63,071 nt of DNA from a virus. The stretch is taken from the IMG/VR virus record IMGVR_UViG_3300047470_000132, positions 1 through 63,071 of that record; one strand, written 5' to 3'. The position numbers and the translations under genes are program-made. The notes beneath the pieces were generated by a model that had not been told where the DNA came from, searched no databases, and worked only from the letters and a program-made list of their open reading frames with translations. This document shows, piece after piece, positions 46,674 to 56,278 of the stretch (position 1 is the first letter of the stretch; each line of letters opens with the position of its first letter).

Positions 46674-47719
46674 TAAACGGTCCCTTGGATTTGAAGATTC
46701 ATCGCGGATTGCGTCGGATACTGGATGACGCCCTTGAAGCTGGAGTAGCGACCGAAGGCGCAGGCCGGCCCGTACATCGCCGCGCCAATCCACGCAACAG
46801 GCTTTTGCCTGAGCGCGGCCAGCTTGCGCTGAACGGCTGCGATGCGGCTGTTATCGATAATCACGTCGACGTCCAGCATCTTTGCGAAGTTGCGCACCAT
46901 GACGTTGCTGGTGCCGTCGAAGTTGAAGTTGATGGTTGAGTAGTCCTTCAGCTCGAAGCTCAGGCCGTATTGCGACAGCCCTACGTCGACCAGCGGACCA
47001 ATCGCGCACACGCCGCACTTCGCGATACCGCCTGGCGCCTTGATGGCGACGGTGACGAGAGCGTTTGCGTACGGCGGCAGGAGAACGGAGACCGCGTAAT
47101 CGCTCTTGTCGATGGGGTTGAAGCCCCAGCCGTAGAAGCTCGATCCGGAGTTCGGTATCACGAGGCTTTGGACCTCCTGGTGCACGACTCCTTCCAGCAG
47201 GTCGACCACCGAGATCCGAATCTCGCTCGCATCTACGTTGCCAAAATAGACGCCCCGGCTGACTGCTTGCGGCGATAGGACGACGATGATCTCTTCGGCG
47301 TTCACCGTCTGGGTGACGTTGTACTGGTCGAACATCTGCCGTCGATTGATGGACCTTAGCAGCGGCGTCCATGCCATCGTGTCGGTCAGCGCCTTGCCGA
47401 GGTTCGATGCGATCAGCGACTGATACATCAGGTATGTCGCTGGGTCGTAGACCTGCACATCCTTCGCGTAGGTCGTGCCGACGCTATACGCTGTCTCGGT
47501 AATCGGTACGTTGGAGTAGACCAGCCCCGCGCCGCTCCCTATGACCTCACCAGCATCGAGCATGGCGTACGGTGCCTTGCCGAGGTTGGCGGGATCGTAG
47601 GTGACGCGCAGCGTGTTGGCAGGAGCCGTCTGCTGCACGCCATTGCGGTCGTAGTAGGTCGCCGTGGACGCGCGTGTGCAACTTACGTCACCCAAGGTGA
47701 CGGGATCGATAATCATCAT
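46673..47719 (-). CDS. Distal tail protein, hypothetical
   Basis: 348 residues, beta-rich with aromatic motifs (YDRNGVQQTAPANTLRVTYDP; SGSSFYGWGFNPID). Fits a baseplate or tail-tip component by position between tape measure and fibre. Ends in a TAATG junction with the fibre. Family not recognised. Confidence 0.65.
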   Translation of the reverse strand: MMIIDPVTLGDVSCTRASTATYYDRNGVQQTAPANTLRVTYDPANLGKAPYAMLDAGEVIGSGAGLVYSNVPITETAYSVGTTYAKDVQVYDPATYLMYQSLIASNLGKALTDTMAWTPLLRSINRRQMFDQYNVTQTVNAEEIIVVLSPQAVSRGVYFGNVDASEIRISVVDLLEGVVHQEVQSLVIPNSGSSFYGWGFNPIDKSDYAVSVLLPPYANALVTVAIKAPGGIAKCGVCAIGPLVDVGLSQYGLSFELKDYSTINFNFDGTSNVMVRNFAKMLDVDVIIDNSRIAAVQRKLAALRQKPVAWIGAAMYGPACAFGRYSSFKGVIQYPTQSAMNLQIQGTV

Positions 47720-47725
47720 CGTGGG

Positions 47726-50700
47726 TTAGCTCGCTGCTTTAGTTTGGAGTGCGTCGGCGCCGTAAATCACCCGCTCAAGCATTCCGTTCAGGCTCTGCTG
47801 CTGCTTCACCTGGGCGACGTTTTCGGCGCTGTTGTTTTCACGAAGCTGGGCAACTTCCTGACGCAGGGCCTTGATCTCGGCCACAAGCACATCGTTGTTG
47901 CTCGATGGGCTGGATAGCCGTGACATCAGCATCCGATTGTCCGCGGCCGGGATGATTCGCTCGCCCTTGTGCACGAGCGCCGGCATGTCCTCGGGGATGA
48001 AGTTCGTGCCGACAGCGAACGGGTGCAATTTCTTGTACTCGTCGGTGGCCTTCGCGTCCTTCAGCCAGTCGGCCCGCTCGGCATCGTCCATTTGCGGACC
48101 GTAGGCATTCATCCAGAACCGCAAGCCCTCGGCGTCTGGCGCTCGACCCAACACGCTTTGATACATGCGGTTGAGCTCTGCCTCGGTCGATCCCTTGATC
48201 CCATCGACGATTTGCGACACCGGCGCACCGCTGGCGGCTGCGTTCTGCCACCATTGGAGGCCCTCGGCATCCGGAGCGCGCCCCAGGTACTGCTGGTAGG
48301 CGCCATTGATCGCGGAGGTCGATGCGACGATTGGATTCTGGTTCGCCGACAGGATGGCCTTGGTCAGCCCATCCATCGCCTGCACCAGGGTCAGTCCGTT
48401 GGTATCGACGCCCTTGAGCACATCGATCTGCTGCTGCGCCGCCGCCAACATTTTGTTGAGCGAATCGAGCTGCTTCTGATCCACCGACAACGTGCTGTCT
48501 GCCATATCGCCCAGCGATGCGATGTCGTTCCTGGTCGAGTAGAAGTCTTTCAGGTAGTCCTGCTGCGTCGAGAACATACTTGAAGCGTCATGCGACAGGA
48601 TGCTGAACGACTTCTGCATCGAATCGGCTGACGGCAGCGGACCACCTGCCTGCGCGATTGCCAAGGCCGCCTTGACCTGTGCCTGTGCCGCTGCACGGTC
48701 AGCCGCCTCCGTACCCTGCGCCTTCATGCTGGAGAGCGTCGACTTGACCGCGTCCGACAGCGCTTTTTCTGCAGTGATGCGTGCGGTGAGTGCGTCGGTG
48801 GTCACCTTAGTCACGCGCTGCAGCACAGAGAATGCGTTGTCGACCCCGCCGAGCAGGGTTGATGCCGCATCTTTTTCAGCCTGGAGCGCCGAAACCCGGT
48901 CATACAGCGCCAGGTTGCTTGCGTCGATGGACGCCCGCTCCTTGTCGTGCAGCTGGATCGACGTCATGGTCAACTGGTCCAGCTTGTCCTGCAGCCCCTT
49001 CCGCTCGTCGGCAATCTCCTGCTCCGTCTTGGTCAGATCGACCGTAGCCGCATGGGTAGCAGCGAATGCGCTTTCCAGGCCCATCAGCGCGGCGTATTCC
49101 TTTTGCCCCGCATCCGTGGTCAGGTCGAGCCCCAGCACTACCTTCTTGAATGCTTCGCGCGTGGTGATGCCAGACAGTCCCAGCGCCGCCAGCTGGTCGT
49201 CGACAAACTTCGCCACTGGCGCCAGTTGCTCGGCTTGTGTCAGGAAGTCCTTCGCGAACGAGGCGGTATCGGATTGGAACTTGTCGATACCACCAGCCAG
49301 CGCGATCAGGTTCTCGCGCGCGCCGACGCTGGCAAATCCCACGGCGCCAAAGCTCATGCCAATGCTGCTCAGGCTTGCATCGAGCTTGGCGTAATCCGTG
49401 GCAATGCGAGTAACTGTTTCCGCATAACCCTCGCCAACCTTCTGAAACTTATCCAGGCCCGGCAAGGCCGCCTGCGCCATCTTGTCCATCGTGGACGAGA
49501 TGACAGCATTTATCGCCTGCGTCAACGCGTCGCCACTCAGGCCTTTGAGCGACAGCTTCGTCGTGTCGATGGTGAGGTTGTCGAGCGCATTTGTTACCTG
49601 ATCGCCGCAGACACCCAGGCTGGTGGCCGCGGTCTTGAGTGCGTCCTCGACGTCACTGAAAACCAGCCCAAACTGCGCCGTCAGATCGCTGCTAAGCCCT
49701 TGCGTCTGAACCGAGTTGCTCGTGCTTTTGGATAGGCCGAACCAGCTGGATTTCGTCGTATCGACGGAGGCGTACTGCTGATACCCGCTCCCTGCTTCCA
49801 AGTCACGGATCTTGCCTCCGAATTGCAGGCCCGAGTCAACGATGGTCTGTGTGGTTTTCCCCCAAAGGTTGTTGATGAACGAAGCAAGTTTGCCGCCGAG
49901 AATGGGGCCGGCGACGCCTTGCGTAACCTGCGTCATAACTGCCGAAATGGCGTCAGTAGGCTTGCCGATGTTGAGCTGGCCCTGTGCGATACCAAAATTG
50001 GAGCCATCCGTCAGGCCGGGCGCGCGAAACACAATGTTCGCCAGCCCGGTCATCGCAGTCTCGATGCTCTTCAGTGATGCGAGCATTCCCTTCGTGTAGA
50101 CCAACTGCGCACTCGAATTTTCCGTCGCAAGCTCGATCGAGTGAGCGATCGAGTCGGACTTCGCATTGGAATCGCCAAACACGGTTCCTGTACCCTGGGC
50201 CTTCTGCACGTCAGCCGCAGACTGCCCGCCATGACCGCTCACGCCGCCGCTGATTGCAACGCCCAGGCCGGCCACAACTGCCGCCATCGCGGCCATGCGC
50301 GCAAAAGCCGAGTATGGATCGCCTTCACCCTGCGTCAGCACGGCATTGACGCCTTTCACGAGGCTCAGCGCCACTTCGGCTGCGTACAGGACCTGAGACG
50401 CCGCATGCATTGCCGCGTATCCCTTGGAGCCTTGCTCGAAGAAGCCTTGCGCGGCGTCGGCCATATCGCCATAGGATTTCAACTGCGCCTGAGATCCGTT
50501 CAACTGCGCGCGGTTGATGGCCTCGACCTTTTCGGGGTCATCATCGGAAAGTCTCTTCGCTGCCGCAAGCTCCTTCTGCGCCTTGAGTTGGCCGGACACG
50601 CCCTCCGCATAGGCCTTGAACATCTGGCCGATGGCCTTGCCGCCAGTGCCAAACGCATTGCTCAGGCTATCGGCGATGCTCGCGCCAGCGCGCTGCCAGT

Positions 50701-53068
50701 CCTGAATCGCTTGGTCGGCCGCCTTCTTGCTGAATAAGTCCGACTCCTGGGTAGCTGCCGCGGTAGCAACACGCGCGCGCGCCGCACGCATGTCCTCCAG
50801 GTACTTGAGAATTGCTTTTCCCTGCTCGATTTCTTTTTCGGTGGCATTGCCTCGTGCCTGCTCAGCGATGAACTGCTGTTGCGATGCGATTGCCAGATCA
50901 AGGCGCGCGACCGTTTCCCGCTCGATTGCGCTGCGCGACTTTTCGTGCGCTCCGTTCGATTGCTCCAGCTTTTCAGCTTCGCCGCGGAGGCCAGAGAGAT
51001 ACTTATTCATCGCATCCTGGCTTGCCTCTTCAACAGCCTTCTGGCGCAGGCGTTCACCCTCGTCGGCGACGATGATGTCCTGGTCGTACTTTTGGCGCGA
51101 TGATTCTTGCTTGTAGAGGATGTCGTCGATGGCCTTTTTGTTGCGCTCGCGCTCCTCGTCGGTCGAGTTGTGATGCGCGCGCAGTGCGGCCAGCTCATCG
51201 GCATACATTTTCTGCTCGCTCAGGAAGGTCGTTGTCATTCCCTCTTTGCGATTCAGGAAATACTGATCGTCGCCCAGTTCGCCGGCCTTGTGCCGCATGT
51301 CGTCCAGCTTCATCGAGAAATCCACATAGGACTTGTCGATAGCTGATTCTTCCTGAATGCGGGCGAGCTTATTTTGCAGGCGCTGGCTGTCAGCCTGGTC
51401 GATCTTGGGCTTCGATTCGCGCCCCTCCGTGTCACGGAAGTGCGGCGTGCCCTGGTACACCTCTTTGGCGAGTTTGGCCTGCGCTGCCTGCTGGACTTCA
51501 ATGCTCTTGCCGGCATTGGCAATCAGCAGCGCAGTCGCGCGGGCAGCGTAGTCCTGGTCGACCTTCAGGCGCTCGTCGGCATCCTTCTTTTGCTTGGCGA
51601 GCCGAGTTGCCTCACGCTCATCGGCCGCACGCTGGAAGCGGTCAAAATTACCGCTCAACTCAGCTTGATGCTTAACATAATCGGCATTCTCTTCAGCGAG
51701 CGCGGCTCGGCGCACTGATTCAATGCGCTGCACCTTGGCAAACGCATCTTTTTCAGCCATCCCGTTGCCGCTATCGCTGACGGCTTTCGATTGCGCGTCT
51801 GCGTCTGCATTGATCGCCTTGCGTGCATCCAGATGGCGGGCCCAGGCGTCGAACTTCTGGAATGTGGTGAATGCGTTGCTGACCTCGTTTGCGAGCGTGA
51901 CAAACATCCGCGTGAGATCGTGGCCCCACTCAGCGAGCTGCCCATTTTTGGCGAGCTGGCTCACCTCTCCGTTCGCATCCTTGAGATTGTCGGTCAGGGC
52001 CATCACACCGATGGTCAGCACCTCATTGAAGGTCTCGCCGAACGTGGTTTTCAGATCACTGACATAGCGGCTCATCGACAGGATTTGCTTACTTGCCGTG
52101 CCCATCGCCGCCTCGTAAGTACCGGCGATGTCGGAGCCGCGTTCCATGACGGCATTCAGCCGAGCTTGCACGCGCTCGTTTTCAGTCAACTCCCGGGTAG
52201 ATTTGCCGAGCTCTTGCGCCATCTGCTGGTAGGCCGATTGCAGATTGACGTTGATGCCGATATTCCGGAGGATCAGGACGTTCCCGCGCGAGATGCCATT
52301 GACCAGGCGCTCGAATGCCTCGGACGAATTGATGTTGCCGATAACGGCGGCATCTTGGGCAATGCGCGCCAGCTTGGATGCGTTCGTGAGATCAACGTGG
52401 GCCTGCACCAGCTTGATGGCGGAGTTGCGCGACTCGACCATCGTGATGCCCTGTGCGGCGATTGCTTCCGATGCCACGTCCATCTGAACTTTCGTGTAGC
52501 CGGCCGTTTTGCCGACGACACCCAGGACGACGCCGAGAGTCTCGTACCGCGCGGCCTGCATAGCGGAGTCCTTGACAACATCAGCGATCTTCAGGGCAGC
52601 ATACCCAGCGGCCAACAGCTTGAGCGCGTCGGCGAGGACGTTCGTAGACTTGGCGGCATCGGCTTTTGCCTGCGCGGCGGCGCGCATCGCATCCTCGTGC
52701 GCCTTGACGGCAGCGATGGCTTCGCGCGTCTGTGCCGTTACACCAAGCTGCGCGGCCTGATAAGCCATAAGCTGGGATCTGCTCATGCCGATGGTCGCGG
52801 CCTGCTCCCTGAAGCGCTCGATCAGCTGCGTTTGGCCGATGGTCAACGCGGACGTGGAATTGCCCAGCACGGCATTGGCCTGCGCCGCGGCTTTCGCCTG
52901 GTCGGCCTGCGCCTGCATGATCTTGGCCGTGTCGCTCATCTGGCCGTTGCTGACGCGGATCTTCTGCTCAACGCGCGCGCTTGCCTCGCCCAGGGCGTCG
53001 AGCGCCTTGGTGCCCTCGACCACAGGACGGCTGTCCATTTCGATGCCGATACTCGCGAAATCCGTCAT
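47726..53068 (-). CDS. Tail tape measure protein with C-terminal DUF4214 repeats
   Basis: About 1780 residues from the ATG at 53068; a longer start at 53113 would run through a terminator. Long helical regions, a hydrophobic segment in the first quarter and a Gly-rich one near the middle are standard. Near the C-terminus are two DUF4214 copies (YLGRAPDAEGLQWW and VLGRAPDAEGLRFW, 45 residues apart), then FAVGTNFIPEDMPALVHKGE, the typical phage tape-measure end. It sets tail length and may enter the host membrane. Confidence 0.9.
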   Translation of the reverse strand: MTDFASIGIEMDSRPVVEGTKALDALGEASARVEQKIRVSNGQMSDTAKIMQAQADQAKAAAQANAVLGNSTSALTIGQTQLIERFREQAATIGMSRSQLMAYQAAQLGVTAQTREAIAAVKAHEDAMRAAAQAKADAAKSTNVLADALKLLAAGYAALKIADVVKDSAMQAARYETLGVVLGVVGKTAGYTKVQMDVASEAIAAQGITMVESRNSAIKLVQAHVDLTNASKLARIAQDAAVIGNINSSEAFERLVNGISRGNVLILRNIGINVNLQSAYQQMAQELGKSTRELTENERVQARLNAVMERGSDIAGTYEAAMGTASKQILSMSRYVSDLKTTFGETFNEVLTIGVMALTDNLKDANGEVSQLAKNGQLAEWGHDLTRMFVTLANEVSNAFTTFQKFDAWARHLDARKAINADADAQSKAVSDSGNGMAEKDAFAKVQRIESVRRAALAEENADYVKHQAELSGNFDRFQRAADEREATRLAKQKKDADERLKVDQDYAARATALLIANAGKSIEVQQAAQAKLAKEVYQGTPHFRDTEGRESKPKIDQADSQRLQNKLARIQEESAIDKSYVDFSMKLDDMRHKAGELGDDQYFLNRKEGMTTTFLSEQKMYADELAALRAHHNSTDEERERNKKAIDDILYKQESSRQKYDQDIIVADEGERLRQKAVEEASQDAMNKYLSGLRGEAEKLEQSNGAHEKSRSAIERETVARLDLAIASQQQFIAEQARGNATEKEIEQGKAILKYLEDMRAARARVATAAATQESDLFSKKAADQAIQDWQRAGASIADSLSNAFGTGGKAIGQMFKAYAEGVSGQLKAQKELAAAKRLSDDDPEKVEAINRAQLNGSQAQLKSYGDMADAAQGFFEQGSKGYAAMHAASQVLYAAEVALSLVKGVNAVLTQGEGDPYSAFARMAAMAAVVAGLGVAISGGVSGHGGQSAADVQKAQGTGTVFGDSNAKSDSIAHSIELATENSSAQLVYTKGMLASLKSIETAMTGLANIVFRAPGLTDGSNFGIAQGQLNIGKPTDAISAVMTQVTQGVAGPILGGKLASFINNLWGKTTQTIVDSGLQFGGKIRDLEAGSGYQQYASVDTTKSSWFGLSKSTSNSVQTQGLSSDLTAQFGLVFSDVEDALKTAATSLGVCGDQVTNALDNLTIDTTKLSLKGLSGDALTQAINAVISSTMDKMAQAALPGLDKFQKVGEGYAETVTRIATDYAKLDASLSSIGMSFGAVGFASVGARENLIALAGGIDKFQSDTASFAKDFLTQAEQLAPVAKFVDDQLAALGLSGITTREAFKKVVLGLDLTTDAGQKEYAALMGLESAFAATHAATVDLTKTEQEIADERKGLQDKLDQLTMTSIQLHDKERASIDASNLALYDRVSALQAEKDAASTLLGGVDNAFSVLQRVTKVTTDALTARITAEKALSDAVKSTLSSMKAQGTEAADRAAAQAQVKAALAIAQAGGPLPSADSMQKSFSILSHDASSMFSTQQDYLKDFYSTRNDIASLGDMADSTLSVDQKQLDSLNKMLAAAQQQIDVLKGVDTNGLTLVQAMDGLTKAILSANQNPIVASTSAINGAYQQYLGRAPDAEGLQWWQNAAASGAPVSQIVDGIKGSTEAELNRMYQSVLGRAPDAEGLRFWMNAYGPQMDDAERADWLKDAKATDEYKKLHPFAVGTNFIPEDMPALVHKGERIIPAADNRMLMSRLSSPSSNNDVLVAEIKALRQEVAQLRENNSAENVAQVKQQQSLNGMLERVIYGADALQTKAAS

Positions 53069-53080
53069 GGGCCGCCCAAT

Positions 53081-53103
53081 AAAAAATGCCCGCATCAGCG
53101 GGC
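53081..53103 (-). terminator. Intrinsic terminator before the tape measure gene
   Basis: Read leftward: GCCCGC-TGAT-GCGGGC-ATTTTTT. It sits 13 bases upstream of the tape measure ATG and separates it from the chaperone genes. Confidence 0.8.
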
Positions 53104-53125
53104 GGTGCTTCACTAAGCCGAGCGA

Positions 53126-53437
53126 TCAATCTGCCGGCGCTGCTTCCTTGGCTTCGGTGTGATGCGTAACGAAGATGCTATCGATGCGCCTGATGACCTC
53201 GAGCTCGTAGGGATTGAGCCGGATCCCCTCCAGCTTTTGCCAGTCCACGATTTCACTCGACAGGCGACTGACGCCGAACCCGGCGTTCTGCCGCATTGAG
53301 CTCATGACCTGGAACCACTCCCATATGTGGCTAAGTTCGTGCGGGAATGGCTGCGGGGCCAACTGCTCAGGTGTTTGCCCGCTGGTGCGCTCTATGACTT
53401 CCAAGTGCTCGCGCAGGGTGCAGCCATCACCCTGCAA
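53126..53437 (-). CDS. Tail assembly chaperone, GT-type T segment
   Basis: A frame of at least 103 residues, which reads open upstream as far as the slip site at 53494-53500. It is probably made mainly as the C-terminal part of a G-T fusion by -1 frameshifting; the TTG at 53437 is only a fallback start. Contains LAPQPFPHELSHIWEWFQVM, typical of this small tape-measure chaperone. It precedes the tape measure, as in lambda gpG-gpGT. Confidence 0.8.
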   Translation of the reverse strand: MQGDGCTLREHLEVIERTSGQTPEQLAPQPFPHELSHIWEWFQVMSSMRQNAGFGVSRLSSEIVDWQKLEGIRLNPYELEVIRRIDSIFVTHHTEAKEAAPAD

Positions 53438-53448
53438 CTCGGAAAGCT

Positions 53449-53943
53449 CTAGCTGTTGTCTTGCGTAGCTGCAGAGCTGGTCAGCGAGGCCGGCAAAAAA
53501 TTATTGTCCTCGGCCATCGCGTACAGGATTTTCTCGACCCAGGTCGGCTTCTGCTTCAGGATGACCGGCACGAGCGCGGCGTCGAAGGGGCGCGCAACCT
53601 GCTTACCATCCGCATCCTTCTTGGTCCAGCCGAACCAATCGACCACGACAGCAGTCGCGCGGGCCGTATTTTGGCCGTCGACGATGTCGATGACCTTGGC
53701 GGCGCCGTCGTCGGTCTTCACGTCGATCGCCTTGTTGCGCTTGGCGGCGGCTTTCTGGTTCTCGATACGGACTGCACGCTCGGCCGCGCGCGCTTGCTCG
53801 CTGTTGCGGCTGACGATGCGGAAGCCCGACACGGCGTTGCCGTCATCGTCGAAGATCACGCCGACATCGAAGGTGATCGGCTTTTCGGCGTCGCCCAGGA
53901 TGGCGTCCAGATCGTAGCTTGCTGCGGTAGTGGTTTGGGTCAT
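53449..53943 (-). CDS. Tail assembly chaperone G
   Basis: 164 residues. Small alpha/beta protein (TFDVGVIFDDDGNAVSGFRIV...), with a C-terminal PTWVEKILYAMAEDNNFLP. Its codons 149-150 form the slip site T TTT TTG (53500-53494). Unshifted ribosomes finish at 53449; shifted ones make a 272-residue G-T protein. Both forms coat the tape measure during tail assembly. Confidence 0.85.
   Translation of the reverse strand: MTQTTTAASYDLDAILGDAEKPITFDVGVIFDDDGNAVSGFRIVSRNSEQARAAERAVRIENQKAAAKRNKAIDVKTDDGAAKVIDIVDGQNTARATAVVVDWFGWTKKDADGKQVARPFDAALVPVILKQKPTWVEKILYAMAEDNNFLPASLTSSAATQDNS
53494..53500 (-). other. Programmed -1 frameshift site
   Basis: T TTT TTG in the frame of the G chaperone is a perfect X_XXY_YYZ heptamer. 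The -1 frame is open from here to 53126. The location at the end of G, before the tape measure, is the conserved one. Confidence 0.82.
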
Positions 53944-54066
53944 GGTAGTGCCTTTCTTCGCGGGATAAAAAGTGCCGGTGCCCGCCGCCGCTTCCCCGCG
54001 AAGGAAAGACAGCGGCCGGTCCGTGCTCGGTGTTGGCTTGCGCCGTAAGGGTGTGTGGTCAGCCGA

Positions 54067-55284
54067 TTAGGCGGCGCTATCCTGGATCGAGATGATGGTT
54101 TGGTCGGATGCTTGCGCCGGCCCGCCAGCGGCATTCAGTTGCGCCGTGAAGGGGTAAGTGCGCATGATTGCCTTCTCGCCATCGTCAGGCGCGTCGTCCG
54201 TCAGCTTGATGGCCGACAGGTTGATAGCGACGAAGCCGGAGCTGTTGGTCGTATCGGCAGCCATCACGGCGACCAGCGAGGTGACGGTCTCGTTGTCGTA
54301 CAGCGAGGCGATGGTCGTGCTGTCGAACAGCGCCGAGAACGTGCCGGTCACTTCGATGCGGCCACGCGACATGTCCGGATTGAAGTTCGAGCCAACGACG
54401 GGTCCGATAGCATTCAGGTTGCCCTTGATGGTCATCGAGATGCTGGTGACGCCCGCCTGCGGAGCGCCGTTGACCAGCACAGCGCCGCGAACCGCTGTCA
54501 GAACCGGTGTAGCGGTTGCCGCCGTCGGCGAGGTCAGAACCTGCGTCGTGCCGCGGGTGCGCACGCCCAGGCCCTGCGATGCCAGCTTGATGGTCGCGTT
54601 GCCGCTGGCCGGCAGGCCAATATCGCATTGGCCGATACGCAGGTCCGGGAACAGCTCGCTCTTGCTGATGTCGCCATACCACTCTTCGACCGTGAACAGG
54701 GTATCGGTGTGGCCAGTCAGCGGCGCCATGGTCTTTTTCCCGATGACGGTCATCGTCGCGGTGGCGATTGGACCCTCAGCCACCAGTGCCGAGCTGTTGA
54801 CGGTCAGGACGGTAGCAACGGTCGCCGTCAGCGACGTGATCAGCAGGTTGTTGTTGAGGTTGGCCGCGTTGAAAGCGCCGGCGGTAAGAGCGACCACATC
54901 ACCCTGCTTCACGCCATCGGTCAGGTACGAACCGGTTCCGCGCGTGACGGTGTAGAGCGGGCCGGCGCCGGCAACGGTCAGCGATGCGGTCGTAGTGGTG
55001 GTGCCCGCGGTGAAGACCTTGCGCAGCAGACCGGCGAGCGGCGCGGCGTAGGTGCCGGGCGACAGCAGGCCATCGAAGTCCCACGAGGTCGACGCGGTGC
55101 CGAGGTTGACCCCGGTGGACTGCTGATGCTGCACGATCTCGTCGTTGGTGTAGGTGGCGCGCGACTTCTTGCCGATCGAGGTCTTGCGGCGCAGGACCTG
55201 CCCGCCTGCACCGGTTGCAGGGGAGCCGAGGCCGGTTTGGGCCTTCAGTACGGTAATTTTTTGGATGCCTTGTGCGACGGTCAT
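54067..55284 (-). CDS. Major tail tube protein
   Basis: 405 residues. A long beta-sandwich protein, rich in Thr/Ala/Val, with paired tube-type domains and Ig-like inserts; ends in a segment typical of phage tail tubes (EKAIMRTYPFTAQLNAAGG). Position between tail terminator and chaperones supports it. Length suggests an extra decorative domain. Confidence 0.8.
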   Translation of the reverse strand: MTVAQGIQKITVLKAQTGLGSPATGAGGQVLRRKTSIGKKSRATYTNDEIVQHQQSTGVNLGTASTSWDFDGLLSPGTYAAPLAGLLRKVFTAGTTTTTASLTVAGAGPLYTVTRGTGSYLTDGVKQGDVVALTAGAFNAANLNNNLLITSLTATVATVLTVNSSALVAEGPIATATMTVIGKKTMAPLTGHTDTLFTVEEWYGDISKSELFPDLRIGQCDIGLPASGNATIKLASQGLGVRTRGTTQVLTSPTAATATPVLTAVRGAVLVNGAPQAGVTSISMTIKGNLNAIGPVVGSNFNPDMSRGRIEVTGTFSALFDSTTIASLYDNETVTSLVAVMAADTTNSSGFVAINLSAIKLTDDAPDDGEKAIMRTYPFTAQLNAAGGPAQASDQTIISIQDSAA

Positions 55285-55304
55285 TGAATGAGCCTTTCAA
55301 AATG

Positions 55305-55327
55305 AAAAAGGCCCGCCGCAGCGAGCC
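55305..55327 (-). terminator. Intrinsic terminator before the tail tube gene
   Basis: Read leftward: GGCTCGC-TGCG-GCGGGCC-TTTTT. Nearly the same hairpin as at 59476-59500. Confidence 0.75.
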
Positions 55328-55358
55328 TGAAAATACCGCCGGAGCGGATCAAATAGAA

Positions 55359-55766
55359 TTAGGTGAAAACGTCGGCGTGAAACGGAGCACGCACGACAAC
55401 CTTCCAGCGGTCGCCCTCGACCGTGCCGTTCGGAATGGCTGGCGTCTTGTCGATCTGCACCGTCACGCCGCTATCGGTGAAACTGGCGCCGCGCTTGAAG
55501 ACATCCCGGAGCAACGCGGCTTGCTCGGCCGCGTCCGCGGTGCCGGTGCCAGTCGGGTATTGCAGATTCACCTGCAGCACGCCGATCTCCTGGTAGAAGC
55601 CGTCGCCCATCGTCGGATTGGCTGGCGTGGCGAACATGACGAACACTTCCTGATACGGCACGCCTGCGACGGGCGAATACTCCTCGTTGCCATGCACCGT
55701 GTCGAGCGCGGGAGCGATCGCGGTCAGTGCGTTCTCGAACGCGTTCTGAATAGCCTGTTGGCTCAT
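55359..55766 (-). CDS. Tail terminator protein (DUF4128-like)
   Basis: 135 residues from the ATG at 55766. Pattern MSQQAIQNAFENALTAIAP, then EVFVMFATPANPTMGDGFYQEIGVLQVNLQYP and VQIDKTPAIPNGTVEGDRWKVVVRAPFHAD, typical for DUF4128/gpU-like proteins that cap the tail tube. Overlaps the tail completion protein by four bases. Confidence 0.8.
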   Translation of the reverse strand: MSQQAIQNAFENALTAIAPALDTVHGNEEYSPVAGVPYQEVFVMFATPANPTMGDGFYQEIGVLQVNLQYPTGTGTADAAEQAALLRDVFKRGASFTDSGVTVQIDKTPAIPNGTVEGDRWKVVVRAPFHADVFT

Positions 55767-56278
55767 AGTGGGTATGCCTCGAATCCTGCCTTCATGTCGC
55801 CGCCGCCCGCCTTGACGCCGTTGACGGCGTTTTCGACGATGTTGTTCCATTCGACTACGGTCAGCGCGACTAGGCCGACTGGCGCCTGGCGGGACCAGCC
55901 TTCTTCGATGCGCTTGGCGTAGGGCAGCGGGTTATAGAGGTAATAAACCTTGCCCGCTCTCGCTGCTCCGATGACGCCTGCGTGCGCGGCCAGCGTTGCC
56001 GACCCATCCTTGTCGATTCTCCCGCTGTCGCCCGCAGTTGTTCTGTCGAATCCGGATCCATCAGAGGTTGGCGCATACTCAGCGACACTCCATGCCCCCC
56101 TGAATCTCCCACCCGCATAGCCCTTTGGAGCTGGCCGCTGCCAGTAGCTTGCATCGCCAACCGGAGAGCGCTGCACCAGCCGCCCATCGAGCGTCACCAG
56201 CGCGTAGCGCACCACCTTGTCGGCATCGCCCTTGGTCTTTTCGATCCAAGCGTTGATTTGCGCGGAGAAGGTCGCCAT
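55763..56278 (-). CDS. HK97 gp10-like tail completion protein
   Basis: 171 residues. KVVRYALVTLDGRLVQRSPVGD and FRGAWSV near the start, and YNPLPYAKRIEEGWSRQAP later, are typical of the HK97 gp10/neck family joining head and tail. Overlaps both neighbours. Confidence 0.8.
   Translation of the reverse strand: MATFSAQINAWIEKTKGDADKVVRYALVTLDGRLVQRSPVGDASYWQRPAPKGYAGGRFRGAWSVAEYAPTSDGSGFDRTTAGDSGRIDKDGSATLAAHAGVIGAARAGKVYYLYNPLPYAKRIEEGWSRQAPVGLVALTVVEWNNIVENAVNGVKAGGGDMKAGFEAYPL

Noticed and set aside
51791-53116. Long rightward frame antisense to the tape measure; similar ones at 54055-55287, 58246-59511 and 59609-60535
   Set aside because: All are shadows of well-supported structural genes and have atypical His/Arg-rich composition.
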